Positions 27,578 to 35,888 of a stretch of 64,000 bases of DNA are shown piece after piece. Source of the stretch: Sinomonas susongensis (GTDB lineage: Bacteria; Actinomycetota; Actinomycetes; Actinomycetales; Micrococcaceae); NCBI RefSeq assembly GCF_005877005.1, contig NZ_SSNH01000011.1, positions 46,657-110,656 on the forward strand, given 5' to 3'. The notes under the pieces are model-generated. The model was given only the letters and a program-made list of their open reading frames with translations. It did no database searches and was not told the origin of the DNA. The position numbers were made by a program, and so were the translations under genes. Each line of letters begins with the position of its first letter. Position 1 is the first letter of the stretch.

Positions 27578-27593
27578 AGTTTCATGTGAAACG
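27578..27593. promoter_or_regulatory. Degenerate parS-like site
   Basis: The core reads GTTTCATGTGAAAC, which has one change in the central CACGTG. It lies about 160 bp downstream of the parB stop codon. ParB affinity is probably reduced. Confidence 0.65.
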
Positions 27594-27707
27594 GCACGGG
27601 CGCTGTGAGACCCCGGGTGTCCCACAGCACGCGTTGCAGCGAGATGACGAGACTGCCCCTGCTCAGTAGAAGGGAAGAGAAGAACGCCCTCCCCGGCACA
27701 CACGCAA

Positions 27708-27737
27708 AAGGGGCCTATCCGCCGGACAGGCCCCCTT
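27708..27737 (-). terminator. Rho-independent terminator after parB
   Basis: An interrupted stem (GGGGCCT and AGGCCCC, then TCC/GGA with one mismatch, loop GCC) is followed on the minus strand by CTTTTG. It lies 14 bp beyond the parB stop and ends the parAB transcript. Confidence 0.8.
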
Positions 27738-27750
27738 ACTAGATCGCTGC

Positions 27751-29046
27751 TTACTCCGATCCGGGGTTCAGAACACCCATGATGCGGTTGAGGTCCTCGA
27801 CGCTGGCAAACTCAATGCTTACGCGTCCCTTACGAGCTCCCAACGTGATTTTTACGTTGGTGTCGAGCCGATCCGCCAGCGTCGACGCGAGGAAGTCGAG
27901 GCGCTCGTGCCGAGCGTTTGGCTTGGGGATATTCGCCCGGCGCGGGTCCCCCGGATCCTGGTAGAGCGCGACCGCTTCTTCGGTCGCCCGGACAGAAAGC
28001 CCTTCTGCCACGATGCGCTGCGCGACACGCTCCATGGCACCGGCGTCCGGGAGCGACAACAATGCTCGGGCGTGGCCCGCAGACAGGACGCCCGCTGCAA
28101 CGCGCCGCTGGACGAGAGGCGGCAACCTGAGGAGACGAATGGTGTTGGATACCTGAGGGCGTGAGCGACCGATGCGATCGGCAAGCTCTTCGTGGGTCGT
28201 GCCGAAGTCCTCAAGCAGCTGCTGGTACGCCGCGGCCTCTTCCAACGGATTTAGCTGGCTCCGATGAAGGTTCTCCAAGAGCGCGTCCCGCAGAAGATCA
28301 TCGTCACTCGTGTCCCGAATGATCGCAGGGATAGTGTCAAGGCCCGCCTGCTGCACGGCGCGCCAGCGACGCTCCCCCATGACAATCTCATAGCTTTCGC
28401 TACCCATATCCGTTGATTTGCGTACAACGATGGGCTGAAGAACGCCAATCTCTCGGACCGAGTGTACGAGCTCGGCCATTTCGTCCTCGTCGAAGACGGT
28501 ACGCGGCTGCTTGCGGTTGGGGTGGATTGAGTCGACAGGGAGTTCAGCGAACCGAGCACCAGGTACTTCGACCAAGTCCAGTTCGTCTGCCCCTTCGTCG
28601 CGTGCAGTCGACTCGCCGCGGGACGGCTTTCCCTCCCCGGCCTCAGCAATCACAGGGTCAGAAGACGGACGTCTCGCCGACTCCTCACTGGTGTCACGTG
28701 GGTCGAGGGTGGAGGGGCGCCCGGAACGCGGACCCGCGATCGCCTCGGGATTGGCGGTAGACCGTGCAGAACCTGCTGATGCATCCAGCGTCTCAGTCTC
28801 AACGTCCTCGTCGGCGTTGGTCGCTTCTACCTCGGCTGACCGCTCGGCTCGGGACGTACGGCTGTCCGATTCAGGGGTGGCCGGAGTGGCTGCGGGGGTC
28901 GGCTCCTCCTCGACCTTCTCTGGGCTACGCGACTCAGGGAAGAACAGGTCTACGGGTCGTGACGTTGACCCAGATCCAACGGTGGCTCCTGAGCTTGGAA
29001 TCAAAGCCCCCAGGCCACGGCCCAATCCACGGCGCTTCTCGCTCAT
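27751..29046 (-). CDS. parB: Chromosome partitioning protein ParB
   Basis: This DNA-binding CTPase clamp loads at parS and spreads along origin DNA. Of its 431 residues, about 1-165 form a low-complexity Ser/Asp/Glu/Pro-rich N-terminus that carries the usual [17 protein letters not shown] opening. The ParB/Srx domain follows ([19 protein letters not shown], then GERRWRA as the CTP motif and [14 protein letters not shown]). A helix-turn-helix region reads [23 protein letters not shown], and the C-terminal dimerisation domain is at the end ([15 protein letters not shown]). The N-terminal linker is longer than in B. subtilis Spo0J. AAGGAGGAA precedes the ATG. It is downstream of parA on the same transcript. 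Confidence 0.96.
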   Translation of the reverse strand: MSEKRRGLGRGLGALIPSSGATVGSGSTSRPVDLFFPESRSPEKVEEEPTPAATPATPESDSRTSRAERSAEVEATNADEDVETETLDASAGSARSTANPEAIAGPRSGRPSTLDPRDTSEESARRPSSDPVIAEAGEGKPSRGESTARDEGADELDLVEVPGARFAELPVDSIHPNRKQPRTVFDEDEMAELVHSVREIGVLQPIVVRKSTDMGSESYEIVMGERRWRAVQQAGLDTIPAIIRDTSDDDLLRDALLENLHRSQLNPLEEAAAYQQLLEDFGTTHEELADRIGRSRPQVSNTIRLLRLPPLVQRRVAAGVLSAGHARALLSLPDAGAMERVAQRIVAEGLSVRATEEAVALYQDPGDPRRANIPKPNARHERLDFLASTLADRLDTNVKITLGARKGRVSIEFASVEDLNRIMGVLNPGSE

Positions 29047-29100
29047 GAGCGAACTTCCTCCTTCGGACCCTCGCAGCTGAGGGTATGACCAGTATGCAAA

Positions 29101-30147
29101 CTAGCGCTCAGCGATTTCCGCCGCAGCCTCCATGTAGGAGAGGGCACCAGTCGACGACGGGTCATACGTCATCACCGTCTGCTGGTAGCTCGGCGCCTCG
29201 GAGATTCGCACGGAACGCGGGACGACGGCCTCGAGGACCTGCTGCGGGAAGTGCTCCCTCACCTCCGCCGCCACCTGGGCGGCGAGGTTGGTGCGACCGT
29301 CATACATGGTCAGCAGGATGGTCGAGACGCGAAGGTTTGCGTTGAGATGCTTCTGAATCATCTCAATATTGCTGAGCAGCTGGCTGAGGCCCTCGAGAGC
29401 GTAATACTCGCACTGGATCGGTATGAGCACCTCGTTCGCGGCGCAGAAGGCGTTGACCGTAAGCAGACCAAGGCTCGGCGGGCAGTCGATGAAGATGTAG
29501 TCGAGCCTCTCGAGGCCCTGAGACTCGCGCTCTTTGGAGTAGATCTCGATCGCACGGCGGAGTCGCTGCTCGCGCGCAACGAGTGAGACAAGTTCGATTT
29601 CTGCGCCCGCGAGGTGGATCGTGGCCGGCGCGCATTCAAGGCGGTCGACGTCCGGGCACGACCGCACGACTTCCCCGAGCAAGACGTCATTGATCAGCAC
29701 ATCGTAGATGCTCTCGACTTCTGCATGGTGCTCGATGCCCAGAGCAGTCGAGGCGTTGCCCTGTGGATCGATGTCGATGACCAGGACGTTGAGGCCGGAG
29801 GCAGCCAACGCAGCGGCGATATTGACCGTGGTCGTGGTCTTGCCGACGCCACCCTTCTGATTCGAGACGGTGAAGATGCGAGTGGCCTCCGGGCGCCGGA
29901 GCTTCCGTTGGCTCAACCTCTCACGGCGCTTCGTCTCGTTCGCCAGCTGACTGCCGATGGGACTCGAGTCGTCGATCGTGATTGCGGAGCCGTTGTTGGC
30001 CGATCCTTTCGGGGAAGGCGTTTCACGTGAAACAGAAACAACCTTGGAAGTTTGAGAACCAGTGGAGGAGGCCACAGTCGTCGTTCGAGCAGTCGCGAGA
30101 GACACGAAAGGCGGGATCCGCTGAGCTGATGACTCGTCACTCGTCAC
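29101..30147 (-). CDS. parA: Chromosome partitioning ATPase ParA
   Basis: This is a deviant-Walker ATPase that positions the ParB-parS complex. The 348-residue protein has an N-terminal tail of about 90 residues that is Ser/Thr-rich, then VSNQKGGVGKTTTTVN (deviant Walker A with the signature Lys), DIDPQGNAST, and the Walker B strand IFIDCPPSLGLLTVNA. A complete parS palindrome lies within the tail coding sequence (codons 38-43, VSRET). The GTG start is supported by length rather than by a strong ribosome site; a later start would remove part of the tail. parB begins 54 bp downstream. Confidence 0.93.
   Translation of the reverse strand: MTSDESSAQRIPPFVSLATARTTTVASSTGSQTSKVVSVSRETPSPKGSANNGSAITIDDSSPIGSQLANETKRRERLSQRKLRRPEATRIFTVSNQKGGVGKTTTTVNIAAALAASGLNVLVIDIDPQGNASTALGIEHHAEVESIYDVLINDVLLGEVVRSCPDVDRLECAPATIHLAGAEIELVSLVAREQRLRRAIEIYSKERESQGLERLDYIFIDCPPSLGLLTVNAFCAANEVLIPIQCEYYALEGLSQLLSNIEMIQKHLNANLRVSTILLTMYDGRTNLAAQVAAEVREHFPQQVLEAVVPRSVRISEAPSYQQTVMTYDPSSTGALSYMEAAAEIAER
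30019..30034. promoter_or_regulatory. parS: parS site inside the parA coding sequence
   Basis: CGTTTCACGTGAAACA differs from the consensus only at the first base. It encodes parts of residues 38-43 of ParA, in the variable N-terminal tail. Confidence 0.93.
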
Positions 30148-30219
30148 TGTTCACTCACTCTCGGGTCGCGTCGATGTCCTTCACTCTAGCCTAGCGGGTA
30201 GCCGCGCCCCCGAGCCGGA

Positions 30220-30900
30220 TCAGGCCGCACCGACGGCGATCCGCACGACTGTGGTCGGCTCCTCCAGGAGAGCCTCCCCGATAACCTTGATCTCCGGGCT
30301 GTGGCCCCGATACTTCTTGATCGCCTTGACCGCGTTTTCAACCTCTTCGGCAGCGCTCCGCCCCTTGATGGCAACGAGGGATCCCGAACCGCCGAGCAAC
30401 GGCAGAGTGATCGGCACGAGCTTGGAAAGGGCGGAAACTGCACGTGCCGTGACATAGTCAGCGTTCACGTGCCCCACGGCCTGCTCGGCGCGGGACCGGA
30501 GCACGCGCACGTTGTCCAGGCCCAGATCCGCAACCACTTCCTCAAGCCAGACGACCCGCCGCTCGAGCGGTTCGATGAGGACGAGAGTGAGGTCCGGCCG
30601 CGCTAGGGCCAAGCACAGGCCCGGCAGGCCAGCACCGCTTCCGACATCGGCCACGGTCGCATTGCCGGCGAATTCCGACTCGATCACGGCACAGTTCAGA
30701 ACGTGCCGGCTCCAGAGTCGTGGCACCTCTCGCGGTCCGATGAGACCCCGTTCGAGGCCAGACGTGGCGAGATGTTCCACGTACTGCTGGGCAAGGCCAA
30801 GCCTCTCCCCGAAGATCTGCTGGGCGGCTGCGAGCTCGGCACCCTCAAGGACGGGTGGGACACCATCGTCGGGCGTCACCCCGGAGAGATCCTGGACCAT
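30220..30900 (-). CDS. rsmG: 16S rRNA 7-methylguanosine methyltransferase RsmG
   Basis: This is an SAM-dependent methyltransferase that modifies G527 of 16S rRNA, 226 residues. The SAM motif is VADVGSGAGLPGLCLALARPD, followed by LIEPLERRVVWLEEV and NADYVTARAVSAL. The ATG is separated by one base from the jag stop, which fixes the start and shows tight coupling; a longer frame upstream is jag antiframe. Gene order jag-rsmG-parA-parB is standard near actinobacterial origins. Confidence 0.95.
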   Translation of the reverse strand: MVQDLSGVTPDDGVPPVLEGAELAAAQQIFGERLGLAQQYVEHLATSGLERGLIGPREVPRLWSRHVLNCAVIESEFAGNATVADVGSGAGLPGLCLALARPDLTLVLIEPLERRVVWLEEVVADLGLDNVRVLRSRAEQAVGHVNADYVTARAVSALSKLVPITLPLLGGSGSLVAIKGRSAAEEVENAVKAIKKYRGHSPEIKVIGEALLEEPTTVVRIAVGAA

Positions 30901-30901
30901 C

Positions 30902-31504
30902 TCAGTCGGCAGAGACGACGATGTGCCGCTTCGCGCCCTCGCCCTCCGACTCGCTCGCGAGACCGAGATCTGCCACAGCATCGTGCACGATCTTCCGCTC
31001 GTAGGAGCTCATCGGGATGAGATGCACGGCGCCGCCCTCGGACTTCACCTTGGCGACGGCCTCCTGGGCCAACGCATGCAGATACTTCGCCCGCTCGCCC
31101 CGGTAGCCATTGATGTCCAGGACGAGGCGAGAGCGGGTGCCAGTCTGGGACAGCACCGCCAGCCGGGTGAGCTCCTGGAGTGCGTCGAGCACCTCACCGC
31201 CCTTTCCCACGAGCGCGGTCAGGCCACTGCTGCTCTCGTCGGCAATGATGGAGAGGTAGGTGCGTCCACCCCGGACCTCGATGTCGATATCGCCGTCGAT
31301 GTCCGCGATGTCGAGGAGCTCTTCGAGATAATCGGCGGCGACGTCGCCCTCCTCCTCGAGACGGCTCAGAGGGGTCTCGTCAGCGTCGTCGTCTGCATCC
31401 TCGACGCCCTCGACATCCGTCGCCGCCGTCTCGGCTGCGGCCTCGGTGCTCTCAAAGTCCATGTCCTCGGTACCACTTTCCGCGGCGGTTTCAGCAGGGC
31501 TCAC
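30902..31504 (-). CDS. khpB: KH/R3H RNA-binding protein Jag (KhpB)
   Basis: The 200-residue protein has an acidic Ala/Glu-rich N-terminus (about 1-65), a KH-like domain (YLEELLDIADIDGDIDIEV, LIGKGGE-like VGKGGEVLDALQELTRL) and a C-terminal R3H domain (LVLDINGYRGERAKYL ... PMSSYERKIVHDAV). It binds RNA, probably with KhpA, and in other Gram-positives links to cell division and wall growth. Its GTG overlaps the yidC stop by four bases. Confidence 0.93.
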   Translation of the reverse strand: MSPAETAAESGTEDMDFESTEAAAETAATDVEGVEDADDDADETPLSRLEEEGDVAADYLEELLDIADIDGDIDIEVRGGRTYLSIIADESSSGLTALVGKGGEVLDALQELTRLAVLSQTGTRSRLVLDINGYRGERAKYLHALAQEAVAKVKSEGGAVHLIPMSSYERKIVHDAVADLGLASESEGEGAKRHIVVSAD

Positions 31505-32463
31505 TTCTTCCTCCTGTTCTTGCGCTGAGGCTGTTGGCGCTGCCCCTTGGGCTGCACGGGCTCGGGAATGTCCTCTGCCTTCAGAGTCTTACCCGTCGTC
31601 ACGTCGATTGGAGCAAGTCCCCGTGCGGCACGACGCTCGTTGAGGGCCTTGGCTGCCGGCGAACCAGGAGCAGGCATCCGGCGGATCACATAGAACTGCT
31701 GGCCCATCGTCCAGAGGTTGCTGACCGTCCAGTAGATCAGGACGCCGATCGGGAAGTTGATGCCGCCGATGCCGAAGACGAGCGGAAGGATGTAGAGAAG
31801 GATCTTCTGCTGGCGCATGAACGGGCTCTGCAGAGCAGACTCGGACATGTTCTTCGCCATGATCTGCTTCTGCGTGATGAACTGCGAGGCGGTCATCGCG
31901 ATGATCATGAAGATCGTCAGAACTGCGACGACAACGGGGTTTCCGCCGCCACCATGGAGCAGCGAGGCGGAAAGCGGCGCGCCGAAGATCTGAGAGCTGT
32001 GGAACTGATTGACCTGGTCGGTGGTCATCGCCCCGATGCCGGGGTTGTTGCTCTGGGCGCCGCTGACGTTCGAGAGAACTCGGAAGAGCCCGAAGAAGAA
32101 CGGCATCTGGATGACCATGGGCAGGCATGCGGAGAAGGGGTTGGTGCCGTGCTTCTTGTACAGGGCCATCTGCTCCTGCGCCATGGCCTGACGCGAAAGC
32201 TGATCAGTCTTGCCCTTGTACTTGGCCTGGAGCTTCTGGAGGTCCGGCTGGAGCAGCTGCATGCCTCGCTGCGCCTTGATCTGCCGCACAAAGACCGGGA
32301 TAAGGGCCCCGCGGATCACGAGCACGAGCCCGATGATCGAGAAGGTCCAGGTCCAACCGTTCCCCGAAGGCATGCCCAAGAACGACAGCGCCTCGTGGAA
32401 GGCCACCATCACAAAGGAGACCAGCCACTCGAAGGGCAGCAGTATCGCGCTTAAGGGGTCCAT
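31501..32463 (-). CDS. yidC: Membrane protein insertase YidC
   Basis: This insertase helps membrane proteins enter the bilayer with or without SecYEG. The 320-residue protein has five membrane segments: one near the N-terminus (FEWLVSFVMVAFHEALSF), IIGLVLVIRGALIPVFV with the conserved hydrophilic-groove Arg, the MVIQMPFFFGLFRVL helix, and two near the C-terminus (VAVLTIFMIIAMTASQF, LPLVFGIGGINFPIGVLIYW). A cytoplasmic coiled region (IKAQRGMQLLQPDLQKLQAKYKG) lies between helices. The C-terminal tail is basic and Gln-rich. It lies in the rpmH-rnpA-yidD-yidC-jag cluster. Confidence 0.95.
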   Translation of the reverse strand: MDPLSAILLPFEWLVSFVMVAFHEALSFLGMPSGNGWTWTFSIIGLVLVIRGALIPVFVRQIKAQRGMQLLQPDLQKLQAKYKGKTDQLSRQAMAQEQMALYKKHGTNPFSACLPMVIQMPFFFGLFRVLSNVSGAQSNNPGIGAMTTDQVNQFHSSQIFGAPLSASLLHGGGGNPVVVAVLTIFMIIAMTASQFITQKQIMAKNMSESALQSPFMRQQKILLYILPLVFGIGGINFPIGVLIYWTVSNLWTMGQQFYVIRRMPAPGSPAAKALNERRAARGLAPIDVTTGKTLKAEDIPEPVQPKGQRQQPQRKNRRKK

Positions 32464-32472
32464 GAATTTTCC

Positions 32473-32886
32473 CTATTTCCTCATGTCGTCGTCGCTGGCA
32501 GGGCTGCCGTTATCCGACTCGTCCTTCCAGTAGCGGTCGGGGTGGTTCAGCACCACGATCCGCGGCGTGCGGCCATCGGGCCAGTGCCGGTGTCCGTCAG
32601 GCACCGGGTCAAGCCCTCCGGAATTCCAGGGGTGGCAGCGCGCGAGCCGGCGAACTGCCAGATACGATCCTCGCACAGCCCCATGAACTGTGACGGCTTC
32701 GAGCGCGTAGGCCGAGCAGGACGGATAGAACCGGCACACCTGCCCGTAGAGCGGAGAAACGACGGCTCGGTATGCCTTGAGCAGCAGGATCAGCACATTC
32801 CGTGGGAGATCCCACACGAAGCGGCCGACGGCGTTCGGGGCCTTGGAGGGCATAGGCGCGCCAGCGGCGTCGCTCACCGCAGCCAT
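32473..32886 (-). CDS. yidD: Membrane protein insertion efficiency factor YidD
   Basis: This small membrane-associated helper of YidC has 137 residues. The family core is complete: LLKAYRAVVSPLYGQVCRFYPSCSAYALEAVTVHG ... CHPWNSGGLDPVP, with its three cysteines. The ATG overlaps the rnpA stop (TGATG); a GTG one codon earlier is also possible. The C-terminal tail of about 35 residues beyond the usual end is acidic and likely disordered. Confidence 0.94.
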   Translation of the reverse strand: MAAVSDAAGAPMPSKAPNAVGRFVWDLPRNVLILLLKAYRAVVSPLYGQVCRFYPSCSAYALEAVTVHGAVRGSYLAVRRLARCHPWNSGGLDPVPDGHRHWPDGRTPRIVVLNHPDRYWKDESDNGSPASDDDMRK

Positions 32887-33278
32887 CACCCAACCTCCGT
32901 TCCGCCATCCGGCGAATCCCCACCTTCAGGCACCGGCACAAGCCGGCGCAGCGCCCCGCGCAGGGCAGATGCATAATCGCCGCGAAGGGTGGGCCAGTCC
33001 GCGGACGCCGCGGCGGGCAGGGCGCGCACGACGACGTCGACGCCTGTTGGCCTATCCCGCAGGGTCTCTGCGCCAGCTTCCCTCAGCCTCCTCTTAACGA
33101 GGTTCCGGGTGACGGCGTTCCCCACTCCCTTGGAAACGATGAATCCGAAGCGCGAAGGAGCAGCCGCATCCGAAAGGGCCGCATACAGCACGACGTTCCG
33201 GCGCCCTTGTCGGACGCCGGAACGTACTGTATGCGAGAAGTCGGCGCTCGTGCGCAGCCGATGTCGGGCGGGAAGCAT
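32886..33278 (-). CDS. rnpA: Ribonuclease P protein component
   Basis: The 130-residue basic protein binds RNase P RNA for tRNA 5' maturation. The start MLPARHRLRTSADFS and the RNR-type motif GNAVTRNLVKRRLREA are diagnostic. The C-terminal extension ends in EGGDSPDGGTEVG. It lies about 50 bp after rpmH and overlaps yidD. Confidence 0.95.
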   Translation of the reverse strand: MLPARHRLRTSADFSHTVRSGVRQGRRNVVLYAALSDAAAPSRFGFIVSKGVGNAVTRNLVKRRLREAGAETLRDRPTGVDVVVRALPAAASADWPTLRGDYASALRGALRRLVPVPEGGDSPDGGTEVG

Positions 33279-33327
33279 CCCTGGCCGCTAGAGCCGCGTC
33301 ACTGCTGAGGCCGAGCCGGTCCCGGCG

Positions 33328-33465
33328 TCAGGCCGAGAGTTCCGAGCGGCCCTTCGAGCGACGGGCGGCCAGGATGGCGCGGCCGGCGCGGGTGCGCATA
33401 CGAAGGCGGAAGCCGTGCTTCTTGGCACGACGACGGTTGTTGGGCTGAAAAGTCCGCTTGCTCAC
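33328..33465 (-). CDS. rpmH: 50S ribosomal protein L34
   Basis: The 45-residue product ([20 protein letters not shown] ... [18 protein letters not shown]) is an unmistakable bacterial L34. The GTG start is preceded by GGAG at a normal distance. It opens the rpmH-rnpA-yidD-yidC-jag-rsmG series and is divergent from dnaA. Confidence 0.97.
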   Translation of the reverse strand: MSKRTFQPNNRRRAKKHGFRLRMRTRAGRAILAARRSKGRSELSA

Positions 33466-33980
33466 GGTTGTCACTCCAGTGGTTCCGGGGCGTCTGCCCA
33501 TGGGGCGCTGGTGGCTCTGGCGGACGCTGTGTAGGCGGTGCCTGCCGCCCCGCCGCGCCTCATGCCGATCACCCCGGTCCAGCGGTAGCTGGTTCCGACG
33601 GCGTTCGAGGGCATGCGACAGGACAGTAGACAGACACAAAGGACTTAACGACGTTAGGGCAGGAGCAGGGCGGCCGTCAAACTGGCGCACGAGAACGCCA
33701 GCCGTCCGCCTTGTGTTCTTCGCTCGTGCGGAGCCCCCCGGAGCCGCCTCTCGCTTCTTTATCCCCAGCTGTGGTGAATCGCACGTGCATCCTGTGGACA
33801 GCGGGCTGATGCCTCAGGCGCCGTGAACTCCATCAGTGTAATTCACAGAGGCCGTCTCCCCAGTTCTCATCTCGATTCTCCGTACTCTAGGCTTGCTCAG
33901 TGCGCCCCCCTCCTACATGTGGACAGCCATGTGGACAAAGGGGGGTGACCATCAGCAGCAGAAGGCGGCAAGAAGGGCAT
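33466..33980. other. rpmH-dnaA intergenic region with DnaA boxes
   Basis: This 515-bp spacer between divergent rpmH and dnaA has no gene. DnaA-box-like sites are TTATCCCCA at 33759-33767, TGTGGACAG at 33793-33801 and 33918-33926, and a perfect TGTGGACAA at 33930-33938, 43 bp before the dnaA start. These suggest DnaA autoregulation and possibly a second part of the origin. The rpmH promoter must also be here, but a clear -35/-10 pair could not be assigned. Confidence 0.75.
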
Positions 33981-35393
33981 ATGGGCATTGAGGAGGCCAA
34001 CGAGGCCAACACGGTTGGCAGTTCGTGGCGGCGAGTCGTGCGCCTGCTCGAGGAGGACGAGCGTGTCACGCCTCGGCAGCGCGGATTCGTTGCCCTCGCC
34101 CAGGCACAGGGACTGATCGGATCGACGCTGCTCGTCGCGGTCCCGAACGAGCTGACCCGCGAGGTCCTCCAGACCCAGCTCAAGGAACCGCTCGACACGG
34201 CGCTGAGGCTCGTCTTCTCGGACGACGTACGGTGCGCGATCGACGTCGACACCGAGATGGTGCCAGCCCGCGAGGAGATCTTCGAGCCCGTCAAGCGGCC
34301 CGAAGCCGTTCCGGACCTGCGCCCGGCTCCGACCCCTCCGAGCACGTCCCAGGAGTTCGGCCGGCTCAACCCCAAGTACACGTTCGACACCTTCGTCATC
34401 GGTGCGTCCAATCGCTTCGCCCACGCGGCCGCCGTCGCCGTCGCGGAAGCTCCCGCCAAGGCCTACAACCCGCTCTTCATCTACGGCGACTCGGGGCTCG
34501 GCAAGACGCATCTCCTGCACGCGATCGGCCACTACGCACGGCGTCTCTACACAGGGATCCGGGTGCGCTACGTGAACTCGGAGGAGTTCACGAACGACTT
34601 CATCAACTCGATCCGCGACGACGAGGGCACGAGCTTCAAGGCGACCTACCGCAACGTCGACCTGCTGCTCATCGACGACATCCAGTTCCTCGCAGGCCGG
34701 ACGGGGACCATGGAGGAGTTCTTCCACACCTTCAACGCCCTCCACAACAGCAACAAGCAGGTTGTGATCACCTCCGACCAGCCGCCGAAGGCGCTGCACG
34801 GCTTCGAGGACCGGATGAAGTCCCGGTTCGAATGGGGGCTGCTCACCGACATCCAGCCCCCGGACCTCGAGACCCGCATCGCGATCCTCCGCAAGAAGGC
34901 GAACAGCGAAGGCCTCTACGCCCCGGACGACGTGCTCGAATACATCGCGTCTCGGATCGCCTCGAACATCCGCGAGCTCGAGGGTGCACTCATCAGGGTC
35001 ACGGCATTCGCGAGCCTCAACAAGCAGCCGGTCGATGTGGCCCTCGCAGAGATGGTCCTCAAGGACCTGATCATGGACGATTCCGCCCTGGAGATCACCG
35101 CGGACCAGATCCTCCAGGAGACGGCAGCCTACTTCAAGCTCACGATCGAGGAGCTGAACAGCAAGTCGCGGACGAGGACTCTTGTGACGGCACGCCAGAT
35201 CGCGATGTACCTCTGCCGTGAGCTGACGGACATGTCGCTGCCGAAGATCGGCCAGGTCCTCGGCGGCCGAGACCACACCACGGTGATCCACGCGGACCGC
35301 AAGATCCGCGAGCTGATGGCGGAACGCCGAGCCATCTTCAACCAGGTCACCGAGCTGACGAACAAGATCAGGCAGGCTCAGCGGGGCGTCTGA
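33981..35393 (+). CDS. dnaA: Chromosomal replication initiator DnaA
   Basis: This AAA+ initiator has 470 residues. Domain I (SSWRRVVRLLEEDERVTPRQRGFVALAQAQGL), a short Pro-rich domain II, the AAA+ domain with Walker A GDSGLGKTHLL and Walker B LLLIDDIQFLAG, and domain IV with the DnaA signature GGRDHTTVIHADRKI are all present. The frame is open 27 codons further upstream through the DnaA-box region, but the ATG giving MGIEEANEAN has an AAGAAGGG ribosome site and fits family length. It is followed by oriC and dnaN. Confidence 0.97.
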   Translation: MGIEEANEANTVGSSWRRVVRLLEEDERVTPRQRGFVALAQAQGLIGSTLLVAVPNELTREVLQTQLKEPLDTALRLVFSDDVRCAIDVDTEMVPAREEIFEPVKRPEAVPDLRPAPTPPSTSQEFGRLNPKYTFDTFVIGASNRFAHAAAVAVAEAPAKAYNPLFIYGDSGLGKTHLLHAIGHYARRLYTGIRVRYVNSEEFTNDFINSIRDDEGTSFKATYRNVDLLLIDDIQFLAGRTGTMEEFFHTFNALHNSNKQVVITSDQPPKALHGFEDRMKSRFEWGLLTDIQPPDLETRIAILRKKANSEGLYAPDDVLEYIASRIASNIRELEGALIRVTAFASLNKQPVDVALAEMVLKDLIMDDSALEITADQILQETAAYFKLTIEELNSKSRTRTLVTARQIAMYLCRELTDMSLPKIGQVLGGRDHTTVIHADRKIRELMAERRAIFNQVTELTNKIRQAQRGV

Positions 35394-35888
35394 CCGCAGG
35401 CGCCTCGATGGCACCGGGGACCGGCCCGGGCCTTCCTGTGGAGGGCTTTCCTCCCCCTGACAGCATTCGTGTCATTCCTTATTAACAGGGGCCTGTGGAC
35501 AAACCTGTGGGTGGTTAAGTGCACATCCCCCGTCCATGGCCTTAAAAGTCCACCTCGGCCTGTGGAGAGAGCGAATGACAACATTCTGCCCATCCACAGC
35601 GGTCTAGGACTGGCCTCCCCATCCTCAACACTTCGTGAACAGCCCGTCCTCGCGTCTCCGCTGGGCAGAAGGCCGTTTTCCACAGTTTCCACAGCAGTTA
35701 TTAACACCACGAATCCCAAAAATTTTAAGATCCGCTAGACAACAGGAACTCCGCCCCCGTGCGCTCGGACCGTAAAGGCCACTGGGAGCCTCCAGGGCCG
35801 TTGAACGTGCCCCTGATCTTGCGGCTAAGCTGTCCCCAGTGCGCACAGGGCGGCCACGCAGCAATCGTTGAAAGGCGGGAACCCTTCC
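35394..35888. other. oriC: Probable oriC (dnaA-dnaN spacer)
   Basis: This 495-bp spacer has a perfect DnaA box TGTGGACAA at 35494-35502, further boxes CCATCCACA (35590-35598), TTTTCCACA (35676-35684) and GTTTCCACA (35685-35693), and several TGTGG half-boxes. Two copies of TTATTAACA lie at 35479-35487 and 35698-35706. An AT-rich tract follows the second (35698-35733, including AAAAATTTTAAGA), a likely unwinding element. The location between dnaA and dnaN is the usual actinobacterial origin. Confidence 0.9.

Larger units (their letters stand above)
23047..27707. other. About 4.7 kb region without a believable gene, carrying parS sites and a DnaA-box cluster
   Basis: No open frame here has a good ribosome site, a recognisable motif or actinobacterial codon bias; the longest (25147-25956) is Pro/Ser/Arg/His-rich and runs across DnaA boxes. 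Base composition is visibly lower in GC than the flanking genes: the 60-base line starting at 23701 has 28 G/C by hand count. The region contains five near-perfect or degenerate ParB sites plus one half-degenerate duplicate, a DnaA-box cluster at 25500-25921, a short 20-bp-period direct repeat at 26577, a (TATG) run near 23680 and several small hairpins, for example GGCTCAC/GTGAGCC at 25046-25061. It is bounded by the trxA and parB terminators. Its role is inferred as centromere and perhaps origin-related DNA; decayed genes are possible. Confidence 0.75.

Noticed and set aside
23047..27700. Structured RNA gene such as RNase P RNA or tmRNA
   Set aside because: I looked for the conserved core strings and for tRNA-like ends and found none that I could support.
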